From Pogona vitticeps (taxonomy: Eukaryota > Chordata > Lepidosauria > Squamata > Agamidae), in assembly GCF_051106095.1 (NCBI RefSeq), contig NC_135786.1, positions 204,291,501 to 204,355,500 of the forward strand: 64,000 nucleotides of DNA, given 5' to 3'. Under the pieces are notes generated by a model. The model was given only the letters and a program-made list of their open reading frames with translations, did no database searches and was not told the DNA's origin. Below, one piece after another: positions 12,025 to 22,095 of this stretch. The position numbers and the translations under genes are program-made. Positions within the stretch are counted from its first letter, which is position 1; every line of letters begins with the position of its first letter.

Positions 12025-13045
12025 GCAGCTTAGGAAAAAAATCTACAGAAAACCTACACACACTGATCAATACCTGCAATTTGACTCTCATCACCCATTA
12101 CAACACAAACTAGGAGTCATCAGGATGCTAAATCATAGAGCAAGAAACATCCCCACCTCCACAAAAGCCAAGAAGAAGGAATATGGACATCTAAGGAGAG
12201 CCCTTAAGGCCTGTGGATATCCAAAATGGACCTTTAGCAAGGCAGTGTCATGACCCAGGAGGACAATGGAACAGTCTGAGACCCAGAGCCAATGGAAGAA
12301 CCTGGTCATTTCTTACATGGTGGGTATGTCTGAAAAGCTTAAAAAGATTTTTGGTAAACACCACATACCCATGCACTTCAAACCCACAAACACACTAAGG
12401 CAAAGACTCATCTACCCAAAAGACCGGACACCAAAATACAACAGGAGCAATATAGTATATGTGGTCCAATGCAAAGAGGAGTGTTTGGAGCTCTAAATTG
12501 TAGAAACCAAACTGCCACTAAACAGGAGAATGGCCCACCACAGGAAGGGCAATGGCTTGGGACCACAAGCAGCAGTGTTCCTTCATTTGAAGAACAACGG
12601 ACACTTATTTGATGACCAAGATGTACTCATTTTGGATTGAGAAGATAGGTGGTTTGAGAGAGAGGTCAGTGAGGCCATACATGTGCATATAGAAAATGCC
12701 TCACTCAACAGGGGTGGAGGCCTTTGTCTCCTGTTTATCATGCTGTCTTTCATTGATCCCCAGAAAGATTAGAATCACACACACCAGAAAGACCACTGTT
12801 AACAACCGTTAATGACCCATGACAATGCGTGCAGAAGAACTGCAGAAGTGGGATTATCCCTCGCCCCCAGTTCTTTGTTCTTCTCAGGAGCCTATTCAGA
12901 CTAGGGCAAAGAGAAACCAATGTGGAGGGATCAGGGATCTTCTACCAACTCTCCTCAGACTGAGGAAGTTAACTTGGATAAGTAGCGAAACATTTCAACC
13001 TAACAAGAAAGAAGTCCAGTTGCCGTGACTCAACTTCCAGAATAC
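12025..13045 (+). mobile_element. Penelope-like retroelement fragment (RT end plus GIY-YIG endonuclease)
   Basis: The reading begins with the end of the reverse transcriptase (like YRKPTHTDQYLQF..HHPLQHKLGVIRML, then 'NHRARNIPTSTKAKKKEYGH' and 'LRRALKACGYP', 12040-12230). It continues through the linker (GMSEKLKKIFGKHHIPMHFKP, 12325-12385) into a GIY-YIG nuclease domain: NIVYVVQCKEECLEL, then VETKLPLNRRMAHHRKGN and AVFLHLKNNGHLFDDQDVLI, ending in a segment like EAIHVHIENASLNRGGG near 12670-12720. This order is diagnostic for Penelope-like elements of the Neptune type. The 5' two thirds are missing and the frame is broken. A hammerhead-like core follows at 12960-12996. Confidence 0.75.
12960..12996 (+). 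ncRNA. Hammerhead-ribozyme-like core after Penelope-like element 1
   Basis: CTGAGGA fits the conserved CUGANGA box. It is followed by an imperfect stem (gttaactt / aagtagc, one bulged A) closed by a GGAT loop and then GAAA at 12987-12990. Hammerhead ribozymes are known in Penelope-like elements. The sequence after GAAA is CATTTC rather than the usual CGTC, so cleavage activity is doubtful. Helix I was not resolved. Confidence 0.4.
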
Positions 13046-13082
13046 CAGTCAATGTTTTCATTATTTAATTTACTGTGCCTGA

Positions 13083-13316
13083 TGTTTTTTAATAATAATC
13101 ATCATATGCCATCAAGTCAATTCTGACTTATGGTAACCACTTTCAGGGTTTTACAGATAAAGAATACTAGTGATTTACCAGTTGCTTCTTCTGGGGGCAA
13201 CTTGAGACTGTGCAGCTTGCTCAAGGCTACACAGGCTGGCTCTTCTCACAGGAGGCACAGCGAGGAATCAAATTTCCAAACTCTGCCTAAACCACTGAGC
13301 TATCCAACCAGTTCCA
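13083..13316 (-). mobile_element. tRNA-derived SINE (RTE-tailed family B)
   Basis: On the minus strand the head 'ggatagctcagtggtttagg' leads through 'tgtgcctcctgtgagaagag' and 'gccttgagcaagctgcacag' to the tail 'accataagtcagaattgac', followed by an ATT-rich end (13085-13100). This is one of five copies of this family in the window. Confidence 0.75.
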
Positions 13317-13401
13317 GCAATCCTAGTGCATATTAATCTTTTCTTAATGCTAGCAGCAGAGAAAGAGGAGGAATCGGACAAAAAAAAACTTAACAATTTA
13401 T

Positions 13402-13568
13402 TTTTCCTGTTGTGTGCTGTGAAATCAGTTCTGACTTCTGACAGTCTTGGGAGCATTTCTCAGATAAGTTAGATAATTCAAGAGTAGTTTTACCATTGCC
13501 ACCCCTCCCTATGAGTTTCCATGGCTGATCAGGCATTTGAACCCTGAGTCCTAGTCTGGCACACTAGC
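13402..13568 (-). mobile_element. tRNA-derived SINE fragment (family C)
   Basis: The minus strand reads 'ctagtgtgccagactaggac', 'tcagggttcaaatgcc', 'catggaaactcatagg' and then a tail like 'tcagaactgatttcacagca'. This is an older, shortened copy of the SINE seen at 39.2 kb. Confidence 0.55.
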
Positions 13569-13816
13569 AATTTGTGTGCACTGTCTTCAGACTCACAGAG
13601 AACTGCCCAATTTGAAGAAATAAAAATGTACAGGGAGTTTTATTAAAGGCTGATGAGAATATGACAAAATGTTCTTGCAACTTAAAATATAGTAAAGAAG
13701 TTGAACGCACCCAGGAAGGAAGGTCCATAAACTGATGTAAATATTGCAAAGCCTGTCATCTGTGGCAACCATCCACCCAGCTTCTGAAGGTGTCGAGATG
13801 TCTAAAGAAGCTCTAA

Positions 13817-14347
13817 GGTAAAAGTAAAGGTTCCCCTTGACATTTTAGTCAGTCGTGTTCGACTCTAGGGGGCGGTGCTCATCCCCGTTTCCAAGCCGTA
13901 GAGCGATTTCAGTGGAGGTAATCTAACCATGACTACCTTTGTGCACAGCTAATAAATGTGGAATTAAGATTATGATTTTAAAGACAGTCATGTACCAGAT
14001 AAGTTAAAGGTTCCTCTTGACATTTTAGTCAGTTGTGTTCGACTCTAGGGGGCGGTGCTCATCCCTGTTTCCAAGCCATAGAGCCAGCGTTTGTCCAAAG
14101 ACAATCTTCCATGGTCACATGGCCAGTGCGACTTAGACACGGAACGCCGTTACCTTCCCACTGAGGTGGTCCCTATTGATCTACTCGCATTTACATGCTT
14201 TCGAACTGCTAGGTTGGCGAGGAGCTGGGACAAAGCGACGGGAGCTCACTCCATCGCGTGGATTCAATCTTACAACTGCTGGTCTTCTGACCCTGCAGCA
14301 CACAAAGGCTTCTGCGGTTTAGCCCACAGCGCCATCATGTCCCTTGG
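13817..14347 (-). mobile_element. Composite SINE: full copy plus downstream spacer plus second tail
   Basis: One pair of 12-bp direct repeats (aagaagctctaa at 13805-13816 and 14348-14359) encloses the whole block. In minus-strand order it holds a near full-length SINE of the 2.9-kb type (14347 to about 14003), about 99 bp of other sequence (14003-13905), and a second copy of only the SINE's 3' 88 bp (13904-13817). Because the target duplication lies outside everything, the three parts appear to have been inserted together. Confidence 0.7.
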
Positions 14348-14359
14348 AAGAAGCTCTAA

Positions 14360-15252
14360 CCTTACCTAAAAAATTCACTTTGGAAGAAATTATCCTCTCT
14401 TCTGAGCGTGTGCTGAGGATATGCAGAAATGTTGCGAAGTTTCCCTTTCTGATCAAGACATGTAATTTGGTCACGCTGAGACAGCAATAATTTATTAACA
14501 CGCATACCCTGGGATTTCATGCCACTCGTATGAAAAGGGGATAGGTGCCTCCACCACCTCACGGTTTCCTCATTTTCCACAAAAAGTGTATGTGCAAGTA
14601 CAGTGCATTTTCCCTTTGTGCATTTAAGGAGGCACACCTGCAACAATTGCACAAGGACTGATGGATGGATGGGTCAAAATGAGGCAAACGACCCAACCAG
14701 TGCTTCCATTTCTTAAAAGTCCAGGCACTGACAGAACAAAGCACAATTGTGCAATTTCATGCAAAAATCATTACTGCATATGCACAGTGTGTCTTGAAGC
14801 AAACAAAAACATACTTGCTCTCACAGAGATGAGGAGAAAATAAAAGGATTTTTCATTCCCACGTCCAACAACCAGCCAGGCAAGGATTTACATCCCTACC
14901 TTGTGCCCTCCCTGATGTCCATGTTTCCACGGTGACCCATTACTATACTGTGATTTGCATTCTCTGTCAGCAATGCCACATGCTCTGTACAAGGTTAATC
15001 TTATCGAACTGATTGCAACAATAAGTCTACCATTCTTTGATCTGACGTTTCAGTGACACTTTGGGACCTGGCATTGTTTATTCAGATCACAGGTATGGTG
15101 TCAGTGTTACACTGCTAAGTAACATACAGTATGTATTTGTTTTCCTTCTATATAAGAAATTAAAGGTTATATTGCCATCTTGTGTTGGTTGAAGGAAATT
15201 ACACTTGTGAATGAAGGTAATAACAATTGGCTGTAGAGTTAACTTTTTAGTA
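14360..15252. other. Non-coding; possible conserved element at 14890-15110
   Basis: The part from about 14920 to 15110 has no repeat signature and a mixed, non-simple composition ('gtttccacggtgacccatta', 'aaggttaatcttatcgaac', 'gatctgacgtttcagtgac'). It looks like a conserved non-coding element, but no alignment was available. Confidence 0.25.
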
Positions 15253-15352
15253 CCCAGTGTGGTGGATAGAGGGATAGACTAGGACCCAGGCGAACCTGAA
15301 TCCCCACTCAGCCATGGAAATTCACTGATCATGGTAGTGGTTGGCACTGTCA

Positions 15353-15460
<108 letters not shown>

Positions 15461-15680
15461 TAGTGTGCTGTCAATTCTGATTTATGGGGATCCTTTTCTA
15501 GGTAGAGAGTACTCAGAAGTGGTTTGCCATTCCCTTATTCTGCAGGAACTTTTGAAACTGCAGTTTGTCCAAGGCCACACAGGCTGGATCTTCTGGAGAT
15601 GCTCAGTGTGGAATTGAACTTCTAACCTGTTGCTCCACAGCCATATACCTAACTCACTGGGCTATCCAGCAGCTAGTAAA
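15461..15680 (-). mobile_element. Nested tRNA-derived SINE (RTE-tailed family B)
   Basis: The minus strand runs from 'gctggatagcccagtgag' and a B-box-like 'ggttagaagttcaattcc' through 'ccttggacaaactgcag' to the tail 'ataaatcagaattgacagca'. It sits inside the SINE at 15253-15765. Confidence 0.7.
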
Positions 15681-15765
15681 GCCACTCGTTAAATATATCA
15701 CTAACCTTGAAAGGCCCATTGGGATCACTGTAACTCAGTTCCAACTTGATGGCTCATGATAAGAA

Positions 15766-18114
15766 TAAACCAGAGAGCACTCTCTAGCATTACAATACTT
15801 TACAGTTGAATGGTCACTGTCTGTCATACTTAAAAGCATGCTGCTCATACTTAAAGACCTGAATGAAATATTCTTTTACTATAAGAACTTTGGCCAATGG
15901 AGGTAGATTCAGGGAGCTCATGGATAGGGATGGAGGGTGCCTCATCCTCACATATCTGAGGATGTCCCCTACGATAATCATGAGTCATCTATGAAGCAGT
16001 ACTATTTTTGAATTCTACCTCCCATAAAAATAAATAAAGTAGACAACTGACACTGCAGAGAACAGACTGGGTTAGAATCTTTCTTTCTGACGTATTAACT
16101 GGCTATTTATTTATAAGGATTATTTTCATTTAATAATAATAATAATAACACCTGCCTTGTTTAGAAACTGCAAGCCCCAGTGCCAAGAATGGCTACAACA
16201 GAACCACTAGTAGCCACTGTCCCACTTCTCAACCCAGAAACAAGGGAATGGTGTGGATTGTGGAGGGAACGCTGGTTGCCAGAACAGGACTTGTTGAAGG
16301 CCTTAACATAATCCCTCTGTCTCCTCTGCAAGGGAGCCCCCCCCCTCGTAAGTCTAGTTGGCAAGAGGGGCAGCCACCTCTTCCCTCTTCAATTCCCATG
16401 AGTCCACTCTGTCTTACAGTTGAACATTCTTGAGTTCCAGTTTAAGTGAGAAGAAATTATGAAATTAATTCTGGAACTAGAACTGCCTGCTTAGCTTTTC
16501 AGTACAGTTAGACCATTTATGCCATTCCTTCCTCCCGGTCTGCACCACCATCAACTGGAAACATCCATGCTGATGGACAAAAAACATTTCCCAAAGAGCA
16601 AACTCAGTTAGAGCCAGCCTTATCAAGAGGCTGAGTGAGGTCGTTTCCTCAAGCCACAGACAGCGAGTGATGTAGAGCACATTGTCTGGCAGTTCCCCTT
16701 TGCTGGAGGGCACAACAGTGTGTGTACCCCTAAGCTACCTCCTGCCCCTCAGGTAAAGTTGAAAATGTTATCCCATAACTTGGGTTGAAGGAAGATTTCA
16801 ACCACCTGTCTGAGCATATTTTGAACACAGAATGCTGGAGGCATCATTGCCACAGGCTGGAGTATGTCTTGGGCTTGCTGCAAACTTGATAGTTATGTTC
16901 TGGAGTCAGAAATGGAGTTTAATTAAAATGTTAGCCAGAAATGGGCAGGAATGTAGCTTTTCTCCTACTATCCATGCATACAATGTGAACTCCTTTAGGG
17001 AGAAGGCTCTTATGTGTGACCCAGAAACCTCTGCTATTAGGGCTAGGAAATGTGTGCCTCTGTTGGAGGCAGAACTACTTGGTGAATAGCTCAACTTTTG
17101 ATTTGTGTGTTTATTTAAATAGTAACTGTACTGCCTGAATAAGATAGAGGCAATTAGTTGTACATGGAATGGCATAATTTTTTTAGGTTGTTACCAATGC
17201 ACAAATACACAAATGTGGATCAGTAAATACACCATGTTCCTCGTTGAATATCATGTTGCTTCTCTATAGTTTATTGTGTATTTCCTAGTTCCTGCTCTTC
17301 ATATAAAATAATAGTTCATCTCTATATTATTAATGTTGTACATGTGGACATAATGAAACACATAGGGATTTGAAACCTGACTTTATAACTAAATTTAATG
17401 CTTGTGAACTTACAGTACATGTTTGCTATGTGCATATCATACAGCTTTACAGACATGTATGATGAGCCCTCTTCAGGCATAAAGAGCAAGTGCAGCTTAA
17501 AGGATTGCAGCACCTGGCTGTGAAACCAGGGGCTGAGAGAGTTCAGACCTCCACTATGCCTCCCAGGAAAGAGGGTCAATTGAGATGACCCAGAATGTGT
17601 ATAGGTAATGGAAGGAAGTGTCCTGCTACCTGCGAGGCCCTGGGGGAAGAGGCCTAGGCCCCGAGCACCATCAGAAGGAGGGACTGGTAAATCCCTCCAA
17701 ACTACTTTGGACCTAGAAATTCCTTGATGGCTCCACCACCATCACCACCACCACCGTCATTCAGCACGCTTGCAGTTTTCCTTCTTCAGATACATCCACG
17801 TGAGAAGAGTGGCAGAAGTGACACGGGAGTAGGGACAGGGCCACAAGCTTCCCTCCTCAAGGGAATATCCCCTTCCTAACACCTGACTAAGGCTGTTCTA
17901 CACACAATTCCTGGTCAGCTGGTGGTAATTTTTCCCCCTGGGCTGTACTATTCCAAACATCTGCTTCTTCCACTCGAATGACCAAAGGAACAAATAAATA
18001 AATAATTGTTGCACACAGTAAATTAGACTGCCCTTGCTCTCAGCTCACCCTTCTTCCCTACATGCAGGTTTTTTTCCTGTGTCTTGTAAATTGCAAATGT
18101 TGCTTTGAGAATGG
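15766..18114. other. Non-coding stretch, nothing recognised
   Basis: Mostly AT-rich sequence with short CAC repeats near 17730-17755. I can support no exon, RNA gene or named repeat. Confidence 0.35.
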
Positions 18115-18174
<60 letters not shown>

Positions 18175-18260
18175 TATGCCACCCACTCTACCCAGAGGTC
18201 TCTGGGTGGCTTACAATAATTAAAATTCAATACAATAAAAATACAATTAAAATTGCCATC
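18115..18260 (-). repeat. (TTTA)n plus inverted SINE/LINE 3' end
   Basis: The TTTA array (18115-18173) is followed by 'tatgccacccactctaccc', 'agaggtctctgggtggctta' and 'caataattaaaattcaa'. On the minus strand this reads as a retroposon 3' end with an AAAT tail. Matching ends occur at 47.85 and 56.3 kb. Confidence 0.65.
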
Positions 18261-18699
18261 ATCAGGTTACTGTACAGCATCCAAGCAGAACAGTCACAAA
18301 AGAAGGGATTTGGAGAGGAAATTAGCCATAGCTTATTGGAATATGACCATTCATTTGTATGCATGCAAATGTTACCCATCCCACCCAAGAAGTTAGATTT
18401 AGCTGGATAGATATTGCCATAGGTATGTTTTGATGTGCCGCAATTTCCAGACACAGATGCCAGGGATCCAGATTTGTCCACAGCTTTCCATACATGCCAG
18501 GATCACAGCTGTGGAACTGTATGTAATTAATTTTTAAAGCTTTTTTCCAGTTGTACCCCCATAAGTAATTTTTGCCCCAGGCTCTGGTGCCAGAGGTTTA
18601 TTTATATACCGCACTGTAGATATGTAACACTGTCTTCTGTTGACATAAGCAGTAGTTCAGGCAAAAACAACAAATAAAAAAAGACAAATACATTGTGTG

Positions 18700-20556
18700 A
18701 CACCTTAAAGACTAAAACAAACTGGGTTACCTCTTCTAAAAATGAAGAGTTGCTGTAATTGTAAGCACCAGCTAAAATTGCCTGTCATGGTGAACAGCTG
18801 CCTTCGCAGTGGTTTTTAAACAAACAGAGCTTTTAATGAAAGAATTCCATGAATCTCTTTGATAAAGAACACTGTACAGTAAACAAAATGTGAGGCAGGA
18901 AAGAAGACCAAATGCAATGCAATGAAATAAAACATAATTTGCAGTTTGGTTGGACAGGCATTTTTGAGATGCTGCACTGCGTCTGCGTTAGTTGGTGTAA
19001 GGAGTGCAATCCTAAACGTGTTTAATCCAAAGTGAGTGCAAGCATTCCTGATGCAAAGCTTAAATCCTATGCGCATTTGCGGGGGGGGGGGAAAGCCCCG
19101 TTGATCTCAGCGAGACTGGATGGCTAAGGTTTGGATGCAGCTTCAGCGGGTGCCACCCCTCTTCTCTTCGACCGCCCATAAGACGCAGTGTGAAATCAGG
19201 GAAGAAGGGCTGGAGGAATGTGACTGAGAGGATTCTCCCGCTTTTCCAAACATGATGTCCACTCCAACGAGCAAGCTCGCGACGGATGCCGGAGGCGGCT
19301 TAACACTGCAACCTCCTGAAGGGCGGAGGAAGAGAACCGACCGGTCGTTTCCTAAAGCGTCCACTAGATGGCACAGCTAGGTTTCCGAATCCCCTTGATG
19401 TCCGCCTGCCGGGCTGTTTGTTACACATTTACTCCGCCGGGAGTGGTGCGTGTCTGCTTTCTTGCGGTCAAGCTTTGAGGCTGATGGACCGTCTCGCGAT
19501 GGTCACCGTTTCCTCAGTTTGCGTCTTTTGTAGGCGATTTCCCACCCCCGGTCTCCCAGCCAGCGGCCAGTGATGGCCAAGATCTCTTGAACGTTATTTT
19601 ACCATCACAAACAAGGGATCTAAATTAATCAGGTGAATCCTAAGGATGGATTCTTCCCCCATCCTTATTCAAATAATCCGAAACTAATAGAAGAATCTTG
19701 TAAAGATACCTTTAAATGTTGGCCTGTAGCGCTGGAAACGGCAATTGGTCCTAGGGAACTTAGGATCCCAAGAGACAGCCACATTGGGCTCAATGGGACT
19801 TACTTTTGAGTTAGACACGAGTGTAGGTTTGAAGCCTTTGTGAATGGAACTTGGGGTGGATTGGTCCCGGAGGCAGCCATATTAAAGGTCGATCTGCGCT
19901 TGGATTTGTTAACTACTTGGACTAAAACTCCCCTTATTTACTGGGAGCTCTAGAGGTTTGGAACAGTAACTTGTTCTAAATGTGGAGCAGACAAATACAC
20001 ACACACTATGATCGATGGTTCATAAACTAGCCGCGAAGATAATGTTTAGCCAAAGGTAAATGTTGACAGGACTAGATCAAGTGAAAGCCGGAGACGTGTT
20101 AATCTCCTTTTCTCGAAGCCAGTCAGCTCCAGTGATCTGACTGACGGTGGTGGGCGGGGGGGGGCTGGATTCCATCCATGAAAGCCTCTGGTTCCCAAAC
20201 ACACTTTCTTAAAAGTAGGTGCCTCTAGGACCGAAGGGAGTCGGTTATTTATTGAATTGGCAGGAAATACAATAGCCCTTCTATAGACCACAGAATATAC
20301 CAGGCGAAATGTTGTAACGTTTCGAAAGGCTGGGCGGGGAAGGATAAGAAACTACCGTCTCACCCTGCATGTAGAAAACAAGCAAATCAGGGGAGAGCGC
20401 AAAGGCAGCTGTCGGTGGATCCATATACGATATCTAAAATCGAAATTCCGTGTCTCTCTTCGACCAGTTTAAAGCAGGGGGAGGGAGAACAGAGAACTGT
20501 TGGGCTTTCGGTTGCCCCTTTCCTTAGAAAAACATGACTGGTGGAAGAAGGAAGGG
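18700..20556. other. Transition into a CpG-rich region
   Basis: From about 19.0 kb CpG dinucleotides become frequent and G/C homopolymer runs appear (19080-19091, 20154-20164). Degraded palindromic words such as 'attgggctcaatgggactta' (19785-19805) and 'gcaatcctaaacgtgttta' (19008-19026) match a common reptile MITE-like repeat with the theme 'cccattgaactcaatgggac'. I see no exon. Confidence 0.4.
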
Positions 20557-20557
20557 A

Positions 20558-20636
<79 letters not shown>

Positions 20637-20638
20637 AT
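20557..20638. repeat. (AAAT)n microsatellite
   Basis: A pure ATAA run of about 82 bp. Confidence 0.95.
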
Positions 20639-21159
20639 CCGACTCGCCCATACTCTTCCAGTTGTGGGGGAGCAGGCAGAAACAGCTTATATTCAAACAG
20701 CGCTTCCTCGGGTGACCCACTGCTGGTGGCCAGTTGCAGCATGATAGGTGGGCGGGTAGAGCTCTCTCCTGGATGAGCTGGTGGGCATCAGTATTATTTC
20801 TAAGCACTTTTTGGAGCGGGTGGGGTAGGGGAGCGGAGAGGCAGTAAGAAGCTTCAGAGATCTTTCCTTCCACTGACAAGTCCAGGATTCTGGTCTGCCA
20901 TTTCAGCGCAGGAGGGCCGTCACATCTCTCTCTCTCTCCCCCCCCCCACCCCGCTCGCTCCGGGGGTAAGGCCCGTGGAACTCGACGGAGCTTACTCCGT
21001 GGTAAATGTACTGCAGAGCGCAGCCTAAGTATGCGCAGAATCGCAGAGAAACCTTTCCTCTAGCAGGGAGCAATTTAACTAGAGGCACAACACCATCCGG
21101 CCAGGGGCAAAGACCTTCGTAATCTTACAAAACAATGAGACGGGAACGTGTTCCGTTAA

Positions 21160-21720
21160 CTTCCTCGTCTGAGAGAAAGAAGCCAGGGCGGCGATCCTGC
21201 CTACGCGCAGTTTTTCTGTGAGCCGAGTTCCATGGAAGTCAACGGGACGCCCACTTTTTTTTGAATATTTTACAGGACAACTTTGGAGTAGTAACGCCCG
21301 TTAGGGAACGAAACGACCGTTGCCGACGTTTGTTTTCTTTTGTATCGCCGGCCTCGATTTTGGCCGTCCGCAGGTCGTTTCTCCCACCGTTGATTTCTAG
21401 GCATCAAGAAACTCAGCCGAGCCCCACGACGCGACCTAGAGAAGGTCGTGTTCTTTCCCCGGCCCGAACAACGCCCGCAGATAGTTGCCAGGGCGCCTCC
21501 CGTTGTTTTGCATCGCGCCTGTCTCTCGGTGGCTTTATTGCCCCGCTATAAAGGGTCATAAAAACGCTGCGGAGCCTCGTCTCGGGCGCAGGCGGGCAAG
21601 GGCTTGCTCTTCCCGCAGGTGGCCCGGAGACTGTTCCCAGGAGAGAACTGGGGCGGGCGGGAAGGGCGTCCGGGGGGGGGGGGCGGGAATGAGAGCGAGC
21701 AAGAGAGAGCTTACCAGGAA
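21160..21720. promoter_or_regulatory. CpG-rich segment with TATA-like and Hox/Cdx-like words
   Basis: The segment is dense in CpG by eye. At about 21531-21566 it has 'ggctttattgccccgctata' followed by 'aagggtcataaaaacgctg', which contains TTTATTG, TATAAAG and TCATAAAA words in 36 bp. It could be a promoter or a regulatory CpG island. No transcript or conserved ORF is visible, so the direction and target gene are unknown. Confidence 0.3.
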
Positions 21721-21792
21721 GGGCCTTTTAACAAAAGAGTCTTGTAACACTGGGAAGGCTGGACAGTTTTACCTGCCAAAATCTGCCAGACT

Positions 21793-21905
21793 GGGTAGGC
21801 AGGCAGGCAGGCAGGCGGGTAGGTAGGTAGGTAGGTAGGTAGGTAGGTAGGTAGGTAGGTAGGTAGGTAGGTAGGTAGGTAGGTAGGTAGGTAGGTAGGT
21901 AGGTA
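21793..21905. repeat. (GGCA)n/(GGTA)n compound microsatellite
   Basis: Five GGCA-type units pass into about 22 GGTA units. The array is flanked by two diverged copies of a repeat carrying 'agagtcttgt' (about 21738 and 21955). A second array with the same two units in the opposite order lies at 42.1 kb. Confidence 0.95.
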
Positions 21906-21929
21906 AGTTTGTTTTCACGGGCAGCTGCG

Positions 21930-22095
21930 TTATTCTGCTGCAGGAAAAACAACAAAGAGTCTTGTGACACCTCTAAGGTCAGCACATTTTTATCTGGCAA
22001 AAGATTCCTGGATGGTAGGCCCCTTCTTCAGCAGGTGGATGAGTGGAGGTATAAACAGAGTCCGAAAGTGACTACAAGTCCCAATACTCCGGCAG
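21930..22095. repeat. Interspersed repeat with 'aacaaagagtcttgtgacac'
   Basis: The phrase 'acaacaaagagtcttgtgac', then 'acctctaaggtcagcacattt' and 'cttcttcagcaggtggatga', is the text of a widespread reptile repeat ('agagtcttgtggcacctta..cttcatcagatg'). A partial copy starts at about 21736 on the other side of the GGTA array. Class unresolved. Confidence 0.5.

Noticed and set aside
21160-21720. Hox cluster suspected from TTTATTG and TCATAAAA words
   Set aside because: No homeobox-encoding sequence (WFQNRR-type) appears in any frame of the window.
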